A stretch of DNA of 64,000 nucleotides. Origin: Devosia riboflavina (GTDB lineage Bacteria > Pseudomonadota > Alphaproteobacteria > Rhizobiales > Devosiaceae). The notes under the pieces were generated by a model. That model saw nothing but the letters and a program-made list of their open reading frames with translations. It did no database searches and was not told the origin of the DNA. Location of the stretch: positions 180,649 to 244,648 of the forward strand of contig NZ_JQGC01000002.1 in NCBI RefSeq assembly GCF_000743575.1. Direction: 5' to 3'. This document shows positions 10,525 through 17,368 of the stretch, piece by piece. The translations under genes were made by a program, and so were the position numbers. How positions within the stretch are numbered: the stretch's first letter is position 1; each line of letters begins with the position of its first letter.

Positions 10525-10790
10525 ATCTTGCACTCCCATAGAGTTAACCGTAGTCGACCGGACTAATGACTCAAGGGAGAAAAAGAGGCAACCCCGCGCC
10601 AACACATATTGGGCGGTGGGGATAAGTTTTCATGACCAAATCGAGCGAGTGTTGCCTTTAGGCCGCGGAATTGGTCCAGTTTGATACAAATTGACGCATT
10701 CAGCCTTGGATCGGCGTCCCAAATTGTGATCGGACGCCAGCCCAAATATGGCTGTTGAAGGGCACGCTGCCACATTGTTGCCCGAAATGC

Positions 10791-10821
10791 AAATGGCCCC
10801 GCAACAATTGCGGGGCCATTT
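10791..10821 (-). terminator. Intrinsic terminator (bidirectional in form) after OMP paralog 3
   Basis: A 14-bp perfect stem (10791-10804 with 10808-10821) with a 3-base loop. A/T runs flank both sides, so it could act on either strand. It lies about 100 bases after the minus-strand OMP gene; no plus-strand gene precedes it. Confidence 0.75.
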
Positions 10822-10870
10822 TTAGGGATTCGATAGGATTCGACGCTTTTGGGCGACGAATCGAACCGCA

Positions 10871-10942
10871 ATCAGAAGTGAAAAGCGGCGCTATTTCAGA
10901 AATGAAAAGCAGCGCTATTTCAGAAGTGAAAAGCGGCGCCGA
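10871..10942 (-). repeat. Three tandem 24-bp copies spanning the stop codon of OMP paralog 3
   Basis: Each unit encodes the last residues AAFHF plus TGA. The gene's own end is followed by two more in-frame copies (each NSAAFHF then TGA) that differ at only a few bases. Because 24 is a multiple of 3, every copy keeps the reading frame and its own stop. Confidence 0.85.
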
Positions 10943-11468
10943 CAGTGAACTGGTCCTTGGGGTTGCCGCCGTTGAGCGGGAAGCCGTGGAGGTATTGGGC
11001 ACGGACCGAGACATTGTCGGTGACGGCCAGTTCGACACCGCCACCAAGCAGGGCGTCATCCTCTTCCGGCACGCCGAGATCGATGCCATAGCCGCCGGCC
11101 GCATAGACCACGACATTGTCGGAAACGACGAGACCGGCACGGCCGAGGATCTGGCCGTAGCTGGTATTGGTATTGCCGCCGGTAATCCCCTGCACCGCGA
11201 CTTCGGCACCCAGAAGGTAGAAATCGAACTGGGCATTCACACCGGCCATGGCGCCAGCACCATATTGCATACCACCGACCGAGCTATTCTGGATGCCGCC
11301 ATAGACGCCGGCATAGAAACCGTTCCAGTCAAAACCGGCCGCTTCCTCATAGACGGGCAATGCCGCCGGTGTGCTCGTGGGCACGGTAATCAGATCGGCA
11401 GCGAAGGCCGAGCCCGACATCAGGGCGGTGGCAAGTGTTGCCAGGGCGATCTTGTGAGACGAGCGCAT
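10920..11468 (-). CDS. Outer membrane beta-barrel protein (Omp25/31-like), paralog 3
   Basis: A 182-aa exported beta-barrel protein. The start at MRSSHKIAL is supported by AAGGAG 7 bases upstream; the open frame continues upstream to 11780 without meaning. The signal peptide ends AFA before ADLI. AAGFDWNGFYAGVYGG matches the two preceding paralogs, and the C-terminus is AAFHF with terminal Phe. It is more divergent than paralogs 1 and 2. Two extra copies of its terminal codons and stop follow it. Confidence 0.87.
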   Translation of the reverse strand: MRSSHKIALATLATALMSGSAFAADLITVPTSTPAALPVYEEAAGFDWNGFYAGVYGGIQNSSVGGMQYGAGAMAGVNAQFDFYLLGAEVAVQGITGGNTNTSYGQILGRAGLVVSDNVVVYAAGGYGIDLGVPEEDDALLGGGVELAVTDNVSVRAQYLHGFPLNGGNPKDQFTVGAAFHF

Positions 11469-11688
11469 CGCGTTTCTCCTTAGCACTACAACCAGCAGAT
11501 AAGCGGAGAACGGAAGACTGATCTGCCCGTTCCCATGCTGGTCTTCCTCGACCGCCGGGCGATGCAGATGTGCAACACCCGAATTCTGCGGCCGAGAGTG
11601 ACGTTCGTCGCTCAATCCGGCCACAAGCCGTCCATTGGGGGGCCAAAACAAGGCACCGCGCCGCCGTTGCATTGGGGGCACACCGCGC

Positions 11689-12420
11689 TCAGGCGGCGGG
11701 TAGTTCTCCGACCAATACCGGCTCGGTGCGATAGACATCCGGGAACAGCGCCGCCAGGGCCGCGATCTTGGGAAGATCATTCCGCACGATATAGGGCCAG
11801 GTTGGGTTCAGGGTCAGGAAATCCTGATGGTACTGTTCTGCGGGGTAGAAAGCTTCAAAAGGCTCGAGCGTAGTGACGATCGGGCCGGGAAAGAGCTTTG
11901 CGGCGTCGAGCTGGGCAATATAGGCCTTGGCAACTTCGGCCTGCTGGTCATTCACCGGGAAAATCGTCGAGCGATATTGCGTGCCGCGGTCCGGGCCCTG
12001 GAAATTGAGCTGGGTCGGATTGTGGGCGACGGAGAAGAAAATCTGCAGCAGCTTGCCGAAGGTAACGACCGAGGGATCGTAGGTGACTTCCACGGTTTCG
12101 GCGTGGCCGGTGTCTCCGCGGGTCGTTTGGTCATATGTGGCGGTATCGGCCGCGCCGCCGGCATAGCCCGACACGGCATTGGTGACGCCCTTCACGCGTT
12201 GGAACACGCCCTGCACGCCCCAGAAGCACCCGCCGGCAAAGACAGCGACGGCCGATGTGCCTGAATCATCAAGATCCCTATCGGGTGCGGGAATGACTAC
12301 CGGCTCTTCCTGCGCGAAGATCGCGCCCGGCCGCGCGACAAAGCCAAGGACGGAAACCGCCGCCAATCCGCCGAGCAGACTGCGACGCGAAAACGTAAAA
12401 TCGGGAAAACGTGGCGACAT
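11689..12420 (-). CDS. msrA: Exported peptide-methionine (S)-S-oxide reductase MsrA
   Basis: MsrA (243 aa) reduces methionine-S-sulfoxide in oxidised proteins. The catalytic motif GGCFWG is at about residues 64-69, and GYAGG and the C-terminal EQYHQDF region also fit the family. The chosen start (MSPRFPDF, with GGAAGG upstream) gives a twin-arginine signal, SRRSLLGGLAAVSVLGF, so the enzyme probably works in the periplasm. The open frame extends upstream to 12525 but without a ribosome site. No msrB is adjacent. Confidence 0.93.
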   Translation of the reverse strand: MSPRFPDFTFSRRSLLGGLAAVSVLGFVARPGAIFAQEEPVVIPAPDRDLDDSGTSAVAVFAGGCFWGVQGVFQRVKGVTNAVSGYAGGAADTATYDQTTRGDTGHAETVEVTYDPSVVTFGKLLQIFFSVAHNPTQLNFQGPDRGTQYRSTIFPVNDQQAEVAKAYIAQLDAAKLFPGPIVTTLEPFEAFYPAEQYHQDFLTLNPTWPYIVRNDLPKIAALAALFPDVYRTEPVLVGELPAA

Positions 12421-12506
12421 GGAGCACCTTCCTACTGGCCATATTACCAGCAGATACGGTGGCCGCATCCGGTTCGTTACACACAAAAAAGAGAGCAAAC
12501 AAAAAA

Positions 12507-12523
12507 GGCGCCCGATGGGCGCC
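12507..12523 (-). terminator. Intrinsic terminator after tRNA-Asp
   Basis: A GC-only 7-bp stem with a 3-base loop, followed on the minus strand by six T and more T-rich sequence. It lies 28 bases past the tRNA 3' end. Confidence 0.8.
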
Positions 12524-12550
12524 ATATCAGGCCACTCCTTTTAGAAAGGG

Positions 12551-12627
<77 letters not shown>

Positions 12628-12944
12628 ATCGGCGAACCGTGTGGCCCGCTGAACGTGACGCTGATGTACCCAGCGCCCCTCTTTAAGTCAAGCGCCCCTT
12701 TCCGCATCCGGCATAAAAACTTCACAGAGGCGATCGAGGCTGTGGAAAACTATTATGCTTCAAGCCACAAGGCGCGTTTTTTCAACAGGCACGCGAGCTG
12801 ATGGGCCCTCGAAGGGCAGCGGCCGGAGCATCTAGGGCTGAGATGGCGGATGGTTGAAGTCTTCGCGGGATATTGGAACCCGCGGCTTCTGATTTTCCGT
12901 CTGGACCTTTCCCCGTGAGGCGGAAGTGGTCGGGAAACGGAAAA
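12628..12944. other. Non-coding region between the two tRNA genes
   Basis: About 317 bases. It presumably carries the tRNA-Asp promoter (minus strand). I see no gene, no repeat family and no clear hairpin here. The short open frames that cross it run through tRNA sequence and are not credible. Confidence 0.5.
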
Positions 12945-13020
12945 TGGTGGGCGATGACGGACTCGAACCGCCGACATTCTCGGTGTAAACGAGACGCTCT
13001 ACCAACTGAGCTAATCGCCC
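12945..13020 (-). tRNA. tRNA-Val (TAC)
   Basis: A complete 76-nt cloverleaf with encoded CCA. The acceptor stem is GGGCGAT with ATCGCCC. The anticodon stem TCTCG with CGAGA encloses TTTACAC, giving anticodon TAC. The order hupB, tRNA-Val, tRNA-Asp, nuoA is common in Rhizobiales. Confidence 0.96.
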
Positions 13021-13242
13021 GTCCGACACAATGGTCTGGAACGGCGCTCTGATTAGGGCCCCTGCCCTTGCCCGTCAACAGGCAATTTGCCGGTGGGCGG
13101 TTCGAGCTGTGGGGGGTGTGGGGCGGAGACCGGGTCGTGGCGTAGTGCCTATCGCGCAAACCCCGCCTCCGCCTCGGTGCAGAGCCTCCCATTGGCGGGA
13201 GACTGTTCCCCTTGGACGCACGCGGATGCTTTCGCTCTCTCT

Positions 13243-13309
13243 GTGTCATCCCCGCGAAAGCGGCGACCTCCGTTTCAAACAGGGGTTCCCGCTTTCGCGG
13301 GAATGACAC
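13243..13309. repeat. Intergenic palindromic repeat, family A, full copy
   Basis: An inverted repeat whose arms read GTGTCATCCCCGCGAAAGCG and its near complement (CGCTTTCGCGGGAATGACAC), separated by about 25 bases. The same arm recurs near 24030, 55085 and 58320. Confidence 0.8.
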
Positions 13310-13419
13310 CGGGGGTGGAAATCAGAGGGCAGAGCAGTCCGGCGTAAACAATCCCTCGGCGGAGGGGATAGGGATGGGAGCACACGCGCGAAGGCCAGGC
13401 CCCTTACCCCGCAAAACAA

Positions 13420-13451
13420 AACGGCCCCAGCGAGTGTTCGCGGGACCGTTT
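13420..13451 (-). terminator. Probable terminator of hupB
   Basis: An imperfect long hairpin (AACGG.CCC paired with GGGGCCGTT, with a mismatched middle). It is followed on the minus strand by TTTTGTTTTG and lies 26 bases past the hupB stop. Confidence 0.6.
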
Positions 13452-13476
13452 GTTTGAAGCGCTAAAAGCGGTGCTT

Positions 13477-13749
13477 TTAGTTGATCGCGTCCTTCAGGCC
13501 CTTGCCGGGCTTGAACTTGGCCTGATTGGAGGCCGGAATCTGGATCTCTGCGCCGGTGGCCGGGTTGCGGCCAGTCGATGCCTTGCGCTGCGACACGGCG
13601 AAGGTGCCGAAGCCAACGAGACGAACTTCGTCACCCGACTTAAGGGCGGCGGTGATTGCTTCGAACACTGCGTCAACCGCTTCAGCGGCCTGAGCCTTGG
13701 TGATCGTAGCCTTGTCGGCAACGACGCCAACCAGATCGTTCTTGTTCAT
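13477..13749 (-). CDS. hupB: DNA-binding protein HU
   Basis: A 90-aa HU/IHF family protein that binds and bends DNA in the nucleoid. It starts MNKNDLVGVVA. It has the classic VGFGTFAVSQRKASTGRNPATG beta-arm, where the Arg-Asn-Pro tip intercalates into DNA, and ends in FKPGKGLKDAIN. It sits between lon and tRNA-Val, the usual place in this order, but is separated from lon by the efflux block. Confidence 0.96.
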   Translation of the reverse strand: MNKNDLVGVVADKATITKAQAAEAVDAVFEAITAALKSGDEVRLVGFGTFAVSQRKASTGRNPATGAEIQIPASNQAKFKPGKGLKDAIN

Positions 13750-13935
13750 TGCGTATCCTCACAGTGAATGCCCGCCCTCGCTGGCGAAGCTTGGTGGCGG
13801 CAACCCTTGGTCGATTCTAGCTGAAGCGCAAGAGTTTCCGCCGTTTTGGCGAGGTCGAACGGTACGGGAACGTTAATGACGCGGAAATTGAGGACCGACA
13901 AGGCCGAACTATCAGCTTTTCCGGCCTTTTCACCA

Positions 13936-15135
13936 TCATTCCGCCGGGTTTTTTGCCGCAGCGGGGCTGCTTCGGATGCCAATCATCAATGGCAGGGCAA
14001 GACAGTAGATGCCAATGGCCACGATCCAGATCATTCCGGGCCAATCATGGCGCACCGACGCGTAGATGGCGCTGAAGAGCAGCGGGCCGAAGACCGAGGC
14101 GATGCTGACAATGCTGGCGAGCACGCCCTGGAGCTGTCCCTGGCGATCAGAATCGACTTGCTGGGTGGTGAGGGATTGCAGGGCCGGCATGCCGATGCCG
14201 CCCAGGGCGAAGAGCGGCGCCATGGCAAAGAGCAGCCAGCCGTGGCCGGCAAAAGCCAAGGTGAGCATGGCGCCGGTTTCGAAGGCCATACCGACGATAA
14301 GCGCCCAGCGCTCGCCGAGGCGCGCAACGGCCGGGCCGGTCAGGAAGGCCTGGGCAAGGGCGTGAAAAACGCCGAAGGCGCCGAGCGAAAGGCCGATGGT
14401 GAGGCCGGAAAAGGCGAACTGGTCTTCGCTGAACTGGGCCCAGGCGGTGCCATAGACGGTGCCGACGAAATTGAGAATCAGGAAGATGGCCATCAGCGGC
14501 ACCAGGGCCTTGAAGTTGAAGGCCCAAGCCAGCGGCTTGAAGGGGTTGAGGGTTTCCCAGGTGAAACGCGCGTCGGCCTTGCCGGGCCTCGATTCGGGGA
14601 GGACGAAAAGCGCGAGGGCGAAATTGACGCCGTTTAGTATGGCGGCGGCCAGGAACGGGGCGTGGAGCCACCAATCGCCCAGGATGCCGCCGATGACGGG
14701 GCCGATGATGAAGCCGACGCCGAACATGGCGTGAAAGAGGCCGAAGCGCTGGGCGCGTTCGTCTTCAGTGGTGATGTCGGTGATGTAGGCGGTGGCGACT
14801 GCCATATTGGCACTGGTGACGCCGGCAATGGCGCGGCCGATCACCAGCATCCAGAGATGCGGGGCGAAGGCCATGATCAGGTAGTCGATGGCGGCGCCGG
14901 CCAGCGAGACCAGGAGGACCGGACGGCGGCCGAAGCGATCGCTGAGCACGCCGAGAATCGGCGAAAACAGGAACTGGCAAGCCGAATAGAGCGCCAGCAT
15001 GACGCCGAGCAGAATCGAAATGTCGGATGTGTGCCCGACATCGCGGAGGAGCGCGGGGAGAATCGGGAAGATCAGGCCGATGCCGATGGCATCGAGCATC
15101 ACGGCGGCGAGGATGACGACGAGGGCCTTGTTCAA
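13936..15135 (-). CDS. TetA-like MFS efflux transporter 1
   Basis: A 399-aa drug:H+ antiporter of the 12-helix TCR/TetA type. DAIGIGLIFPILPALL in helix 1, the loop 2-3 motif LGVLSDRFGRRPVLL, and a central loop around residue 190 are family features. The start appears to be TTG (AGGAG then 6 bases then TTG), since no ATG lies at the conserved N-terminus MNKAL. It is about as long as, and clearly paralogous to, the next gene upstream. The substrate is unknown; family members export tetracyclines and other small molecules. Confidence 0.88.
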   Translation of the reverse strand: MNKALVVILAAVMLDAIGIGLIFPILPALLRDVGHTSDISILLGVMLALYSACQFLFSPILGVLSDRFGRRPVLLVSLAGAAIDYLIMAFAPHLWMLVIGRAIAGVTSANMAVATAYITDITTEDERAQRFGLFHAMFGVGFIIGPVIGGILGDWWLHAPFLAAAILNGVNFALALFVLPESRPGKADARFTWETLNPFKPLAWAFNFKALVPLMAIFLILNFVGTVYGTAWAQFSEDQFAFSGLTIGLSLGAFGVFHALAQAFLTGPAVARLGERWALIVGMAFETGAMLTLAFAGHGWLLFAMAPLFALGGIGMPALQSLTTQQVDSDRQGQLQGVLASIVSIASVFGPLLFSAIYASVRHDWPGMIWIVAIGIYCLALPLMIGIRSSPAAAKNPAE

Positions 15136-15259
15136 GGTGTTCTCCTGTTTGGCTCACCGGCCGGTAAAGGGAGGTAGGGCGTTCACGGGGCCGTTACAAC
15201 CCCACCTACCCTATGACGGATGGTGCTGACAGGTTTCGACAGGAGGCGCCCTGCCCGGC

Positions 15260-16444
15260 TCAGGCCATTGCGGGCTTGGGCTGGCGCACCGTGGCGAAGA
15301 GCGGCGTGGCGAGGACGTAGAGGGCGGCGCCGACGATCCAGATGGTGCCGATCCAGATGTTCTTGGTGGAGAAGAAGATGGCGGTGGTCAGGACCGGGCC
15401 GACGATACCGGCCAGGCTCATGAGGCTGGCGAGGACGCCTTGCAACTGGCCCTGCTGTTCGTCGCTGACGCGGCTGGTCAGCAGCGACTGCAGCGCGGGC
15501 ATGGCGACGCCGCCGAGGGCGAAGAGCGGGGCGACGGCGTAGCCCATCCAACTCTGATAGGCGAAGGCCATGAGCGTGTAGGCAAGCGTATCGAAGGCGA
15601 CGCCGATCATCAGGGTGCCAAGGTCGCCGAAGCGCTTGGTGAGCGGGCCGACGAGGAAGGCCTGGGCCAAAGCGCCGCTGACGCCGAAGACGGAGAGCGA
15701 GATGCCCATATGGACCGAATCCCAGCCGAAGCGCTCGGCGCCGTAGAGAACCCAGATGGTGCCGGGCACGGCGGCGATGAGGCCGAAGACGACCGAGACG
15801 ATGACCATGGGCAGCAGGGGCTTGAAGTTCCAGAGCCAGACCAGGGGAGCGAGCGGGTTGAGCTGCTTGAAATCGAATTTTTCCTCCGATGCCTTGTGGC
15901 TTTCGGGCAGGACGAAGAGGGCAACGGCGAGATTGAGGCCGTTGAAGAGGGCTGCGACGAGGAAGGGGGAGCGGAGCCACCAGGCGCCCATAACGCCGCC
16001 GATGACGGGGCCAATAATGAAACCCGTGCTCATGACGGCGCCGACGAGGCCGAAGCGCTGGGCGCGTTGTTCGGGCGGGGTGATGTCGGTGATGTAAGCT
16101 GACGCGACCGCCATGTTGGCGCTGGTGATGCCCGCCATGGCGCGACCGACGACGAGGACCCAGCCCAAGGGCGTCAATGCCATGACGAGGTAGTCGAGCA
16201 GCGTGCCGGCAAGCGAGAGCAGCAAGACCGGACGGCGGCCGAAGCGGTCGCTGAGGGCGCCGAGCACGGGCGAGAAGATGAACTGCATGATGGCGTAGAC
16301 CGCGAGCATGGCGCCATAGAGGAAGCCGATGTCGCCGCCGGCGGTCAACTCGGTCAGCAGTTCGGGCAGGATGGGAAAAATGAGGCCCGCGCCAATCGCA
16401 TCTATGGCGACGGTCGCGAGAATGACGATCAGGGCCTTGTTCAT
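15260..16444 (-). CDS. TetA-like MFS efflux transporter 2
   Basis: A 394-aa 12-helix transporter, same family as its downstream neighbour (N-terminus MNKALIVILATVAIDAIGAG). Motif A is LGALSDRFGRRPVLL. The ATG has GGAGG at 6 bases. It is the first gene after the three operator palindromes at 16465-16514 and diverges from the TetR gene, so it should be the primary target of that repressor; the second pump is 124 bases further on and may be co-transcribed. Confidence 0.9.
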   Translation of the reverse strand: MNKALIVILATVAIDAIGAGLIFPILPELLTELTAGGDIGFLYGAMLAVYAIMQFIFSPVLGALSDRFGRRPVLLLSLAGTLLDYLVMALTPLGWVLVVGRAMAGITSANMAVASAYITDITPPEQRAQRFGLVGAVMSTGFIIGPVIGGVMGAWWLRSPFLVAALFNGLNLAVALFVLPESHKASEEKFDFKQLNPLAPLVWLWNFKPLLPMVIVSVVFGLIAAVPGTIWVLYGAERFGWDSVHMGISLSVFGVSGALAQAFLVGPLTKRFGDLGTLMIGVAFDTLAYTLMAFAYQSWMGYAVAPLFALGGVAMPALQSLLTSRVSDEQQGQLQGVLASLMSLAGIVGPVLTTAIFFSTKNIWIGTIWIVGAALYVLATPLFATVRQPKPAMA

Positions 16445-16464
16445 AAGGACCTCCAGAGGTAATT

Positions 16465-16477
16465 TATCGGTGATAAG
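16465..16477. promoter_or_regulatory. TetR-type operator 1
   Basis: The palindrome TTATC-GGT-GATAA, first of three sites in the divergent promoter. The core resembles the tet operator (TATCA...TGATA). Confidence 0.75.
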
Positions 16478-16483
16478 TTCATT

Positions 16484-16496
16484 TATCGCCGATAAG
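16484..16496. promoter_or_regulatory. TetR-type operator 2
   Basis: The palindrome TTATC-GCC-GATAA. Its centre is 19 bases from operator 1. Confidence 0.75.
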
Positions 16497-16501
16497 CTCC
16501 C

Positions 16502-16514
16502 TTATCGATGATAA
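16502..16514. promoter_or_regulatory. TetR-type operator 3
   Basis: The palindrome TTATC-GAT-GATAA. Its centre is 18 bases from operator 2 and ends 18 bases before the regulator's ATG, so binding would also block the regulator's own expression. Confidence 0.75.
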
Positions 16515-16532
16515 GTCAAGAGGGTTTTGCGC

Positions 16533-17177
16533 ATGGCGATTGATCGTGGCCGTATTGTCGATGAGGCCATGGCCCTCTTGAACGAGGTGGGCATCGACAA
16601 GCTGACGACGCGGAAGCTGGCGGAGCGGTTGGGCGTGCAGCAGCCGGCGCTCTACTGGCATTTCAAGAACAAGTCGGCGCTGCTTGATGCCATCAACAGC
16701 GAGATGCTGGCGCGCTATCACACGCATCGCCTGCCCTCGCGGGGCGAGGACTGGGTGGATTTCACCTATGCGACTTCGCGCAGCATGCGGAAGACGCTGC
16801 TGGCTGTGCGGGATGGCGCTCGGATCGCGGCGGGGACGCGGCCATCGACGACGGACTTTGCCGATGCCGAGTTGCAGTTGAAGTTTTATGTCGATGCCGG
16901 GTTTTCGGCCGAGGAAGCACTGCACATTTCGATTTCCATGGCGCGCTATGTGGTGGGCTATGTGCTCGAGGAACAGGGCGAGCGTGAGCGGATGGAGGAA
17001 GAGGTCGGCCAGGACGGCGACCTCGATGCCGAGCTGGTGCCATTTCCGATTCTAGCGGAAGCGTTCCGATCGCTGGAGAAAGAGGGCTCGATCAATACCG
17101 AGCAGGCGTTTGAACGCGGGCTGAAATATTTGGTTGAGGGCATGCGGCTGAGCTTGGTGGGGAAATTGACGCAGTAG
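16533..17177 (+). CDS. TetR family repressor of the adjacent efflux pumps
   Basis: A 214-aa regulator that closely follows class A-E tetracycline repressors. The HTH region LTTRKLAERLGVQQPALYWHFKNKSALLDAI is nearly that of Tn10 TetR, and HTH, GTRP and RDGA segments align further on. ATG at 16533 is preferred to a TTG six bases earlier; AGAGGG precedes it. Comparing by memory with TetR(B), His64, Arg104, Pro105 and Gln116 are kept, but Asn82 is Thr, Phe86 is Met and the Mg-ligand His100 is Ala. The inducer may therefore differ from tetracycline. It is divergent from the two pumps. Confidence 0.9.
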   Translation: MAIDRGRIVDEAMALLNEVGIDKLTTRKLAERLGVQQPALYWHFKNKSALLDAINSEMLARYHTHRLPSRGEDWVDFTYATSRSMRKTLLAVRDGARIAAGTRPSTTDFADAELQLKFYVDAGFSAEEALHISISMARYVVGYVLEEQGERERMEEEVGQDGDLDAELVPFPILAEAFRSLEKEGSINTEQAFERGLKYLVEGMRLSLVGKLTQ

Positions 17178-17181
17178 TCCC

Positions 17182-17304
17182 TCATGGTGAGGTGCTTTGC
17201 GGAGCAAAGCCTCGAACCACGAGGGCGTGGCACTGCAGCATCCGGGCACGCCCTCGCCCTTCGAGGCTACGCTACGCTTCGCACCTCAGGATGAGGGCTA
17301 CTGG
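17182..17304. repeat. Intergenic palindromic repeat, family C, copy 1
   Basis: A long imperfect palindrome with arms containing CTCGAACCACGAGGGCGTGG and ACGCCCTCGCCCTTCGAGGC. It ends in the phrase CACCTCAGGATGAGG. Related copies are at 25921 and 47996. Confidence 0.8.
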
Positions 17305-17323
17305 AAAACCAAAGCCACAAACA

Positions 17324-17351
17324 AAAACGGCGGCCCGGAGGCCGCCGTTTT
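17324..17351 (-). terminator. Intrinsic terminator of lon
   Basis: A perfect 12-bp stem with a 4-base loop (CGGA/TCCG), followed on the minus strand by TTTTTGTTTGTGG. It lies 18 bases after the lon stop codon. Confidence 0.85.
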
Positions 17352-17368
17352 CATTTTTGTCGGATCGA

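Larger units (their letters stand above)
13021..13476. other. Non-coding region upstream of tRNA-Val
   Basis: About 455 bases. It holds a full copy of the family A palindromic repeat (13243-13309) and the hupB terminator hairpin (13420-13451). One GGGCAGGG motif (minus strand) is at 13060-13067. No gene is supported. Confidence 0.6.

Noticed and set aside
13746..13982. 78-codon minus-strand frame between hupB and the MFS gene
   Set aside because: It contains a plausible-looking stretch but overlaps the hupB start and the MFS stop and has no ribosome site; probably the hupB leader.
13936..17177. MFS/TetR block as a resistance transposon
   Set aside because: No terminal inverted repeats, transposase or target duplication; base composition and codon use match neighbours.
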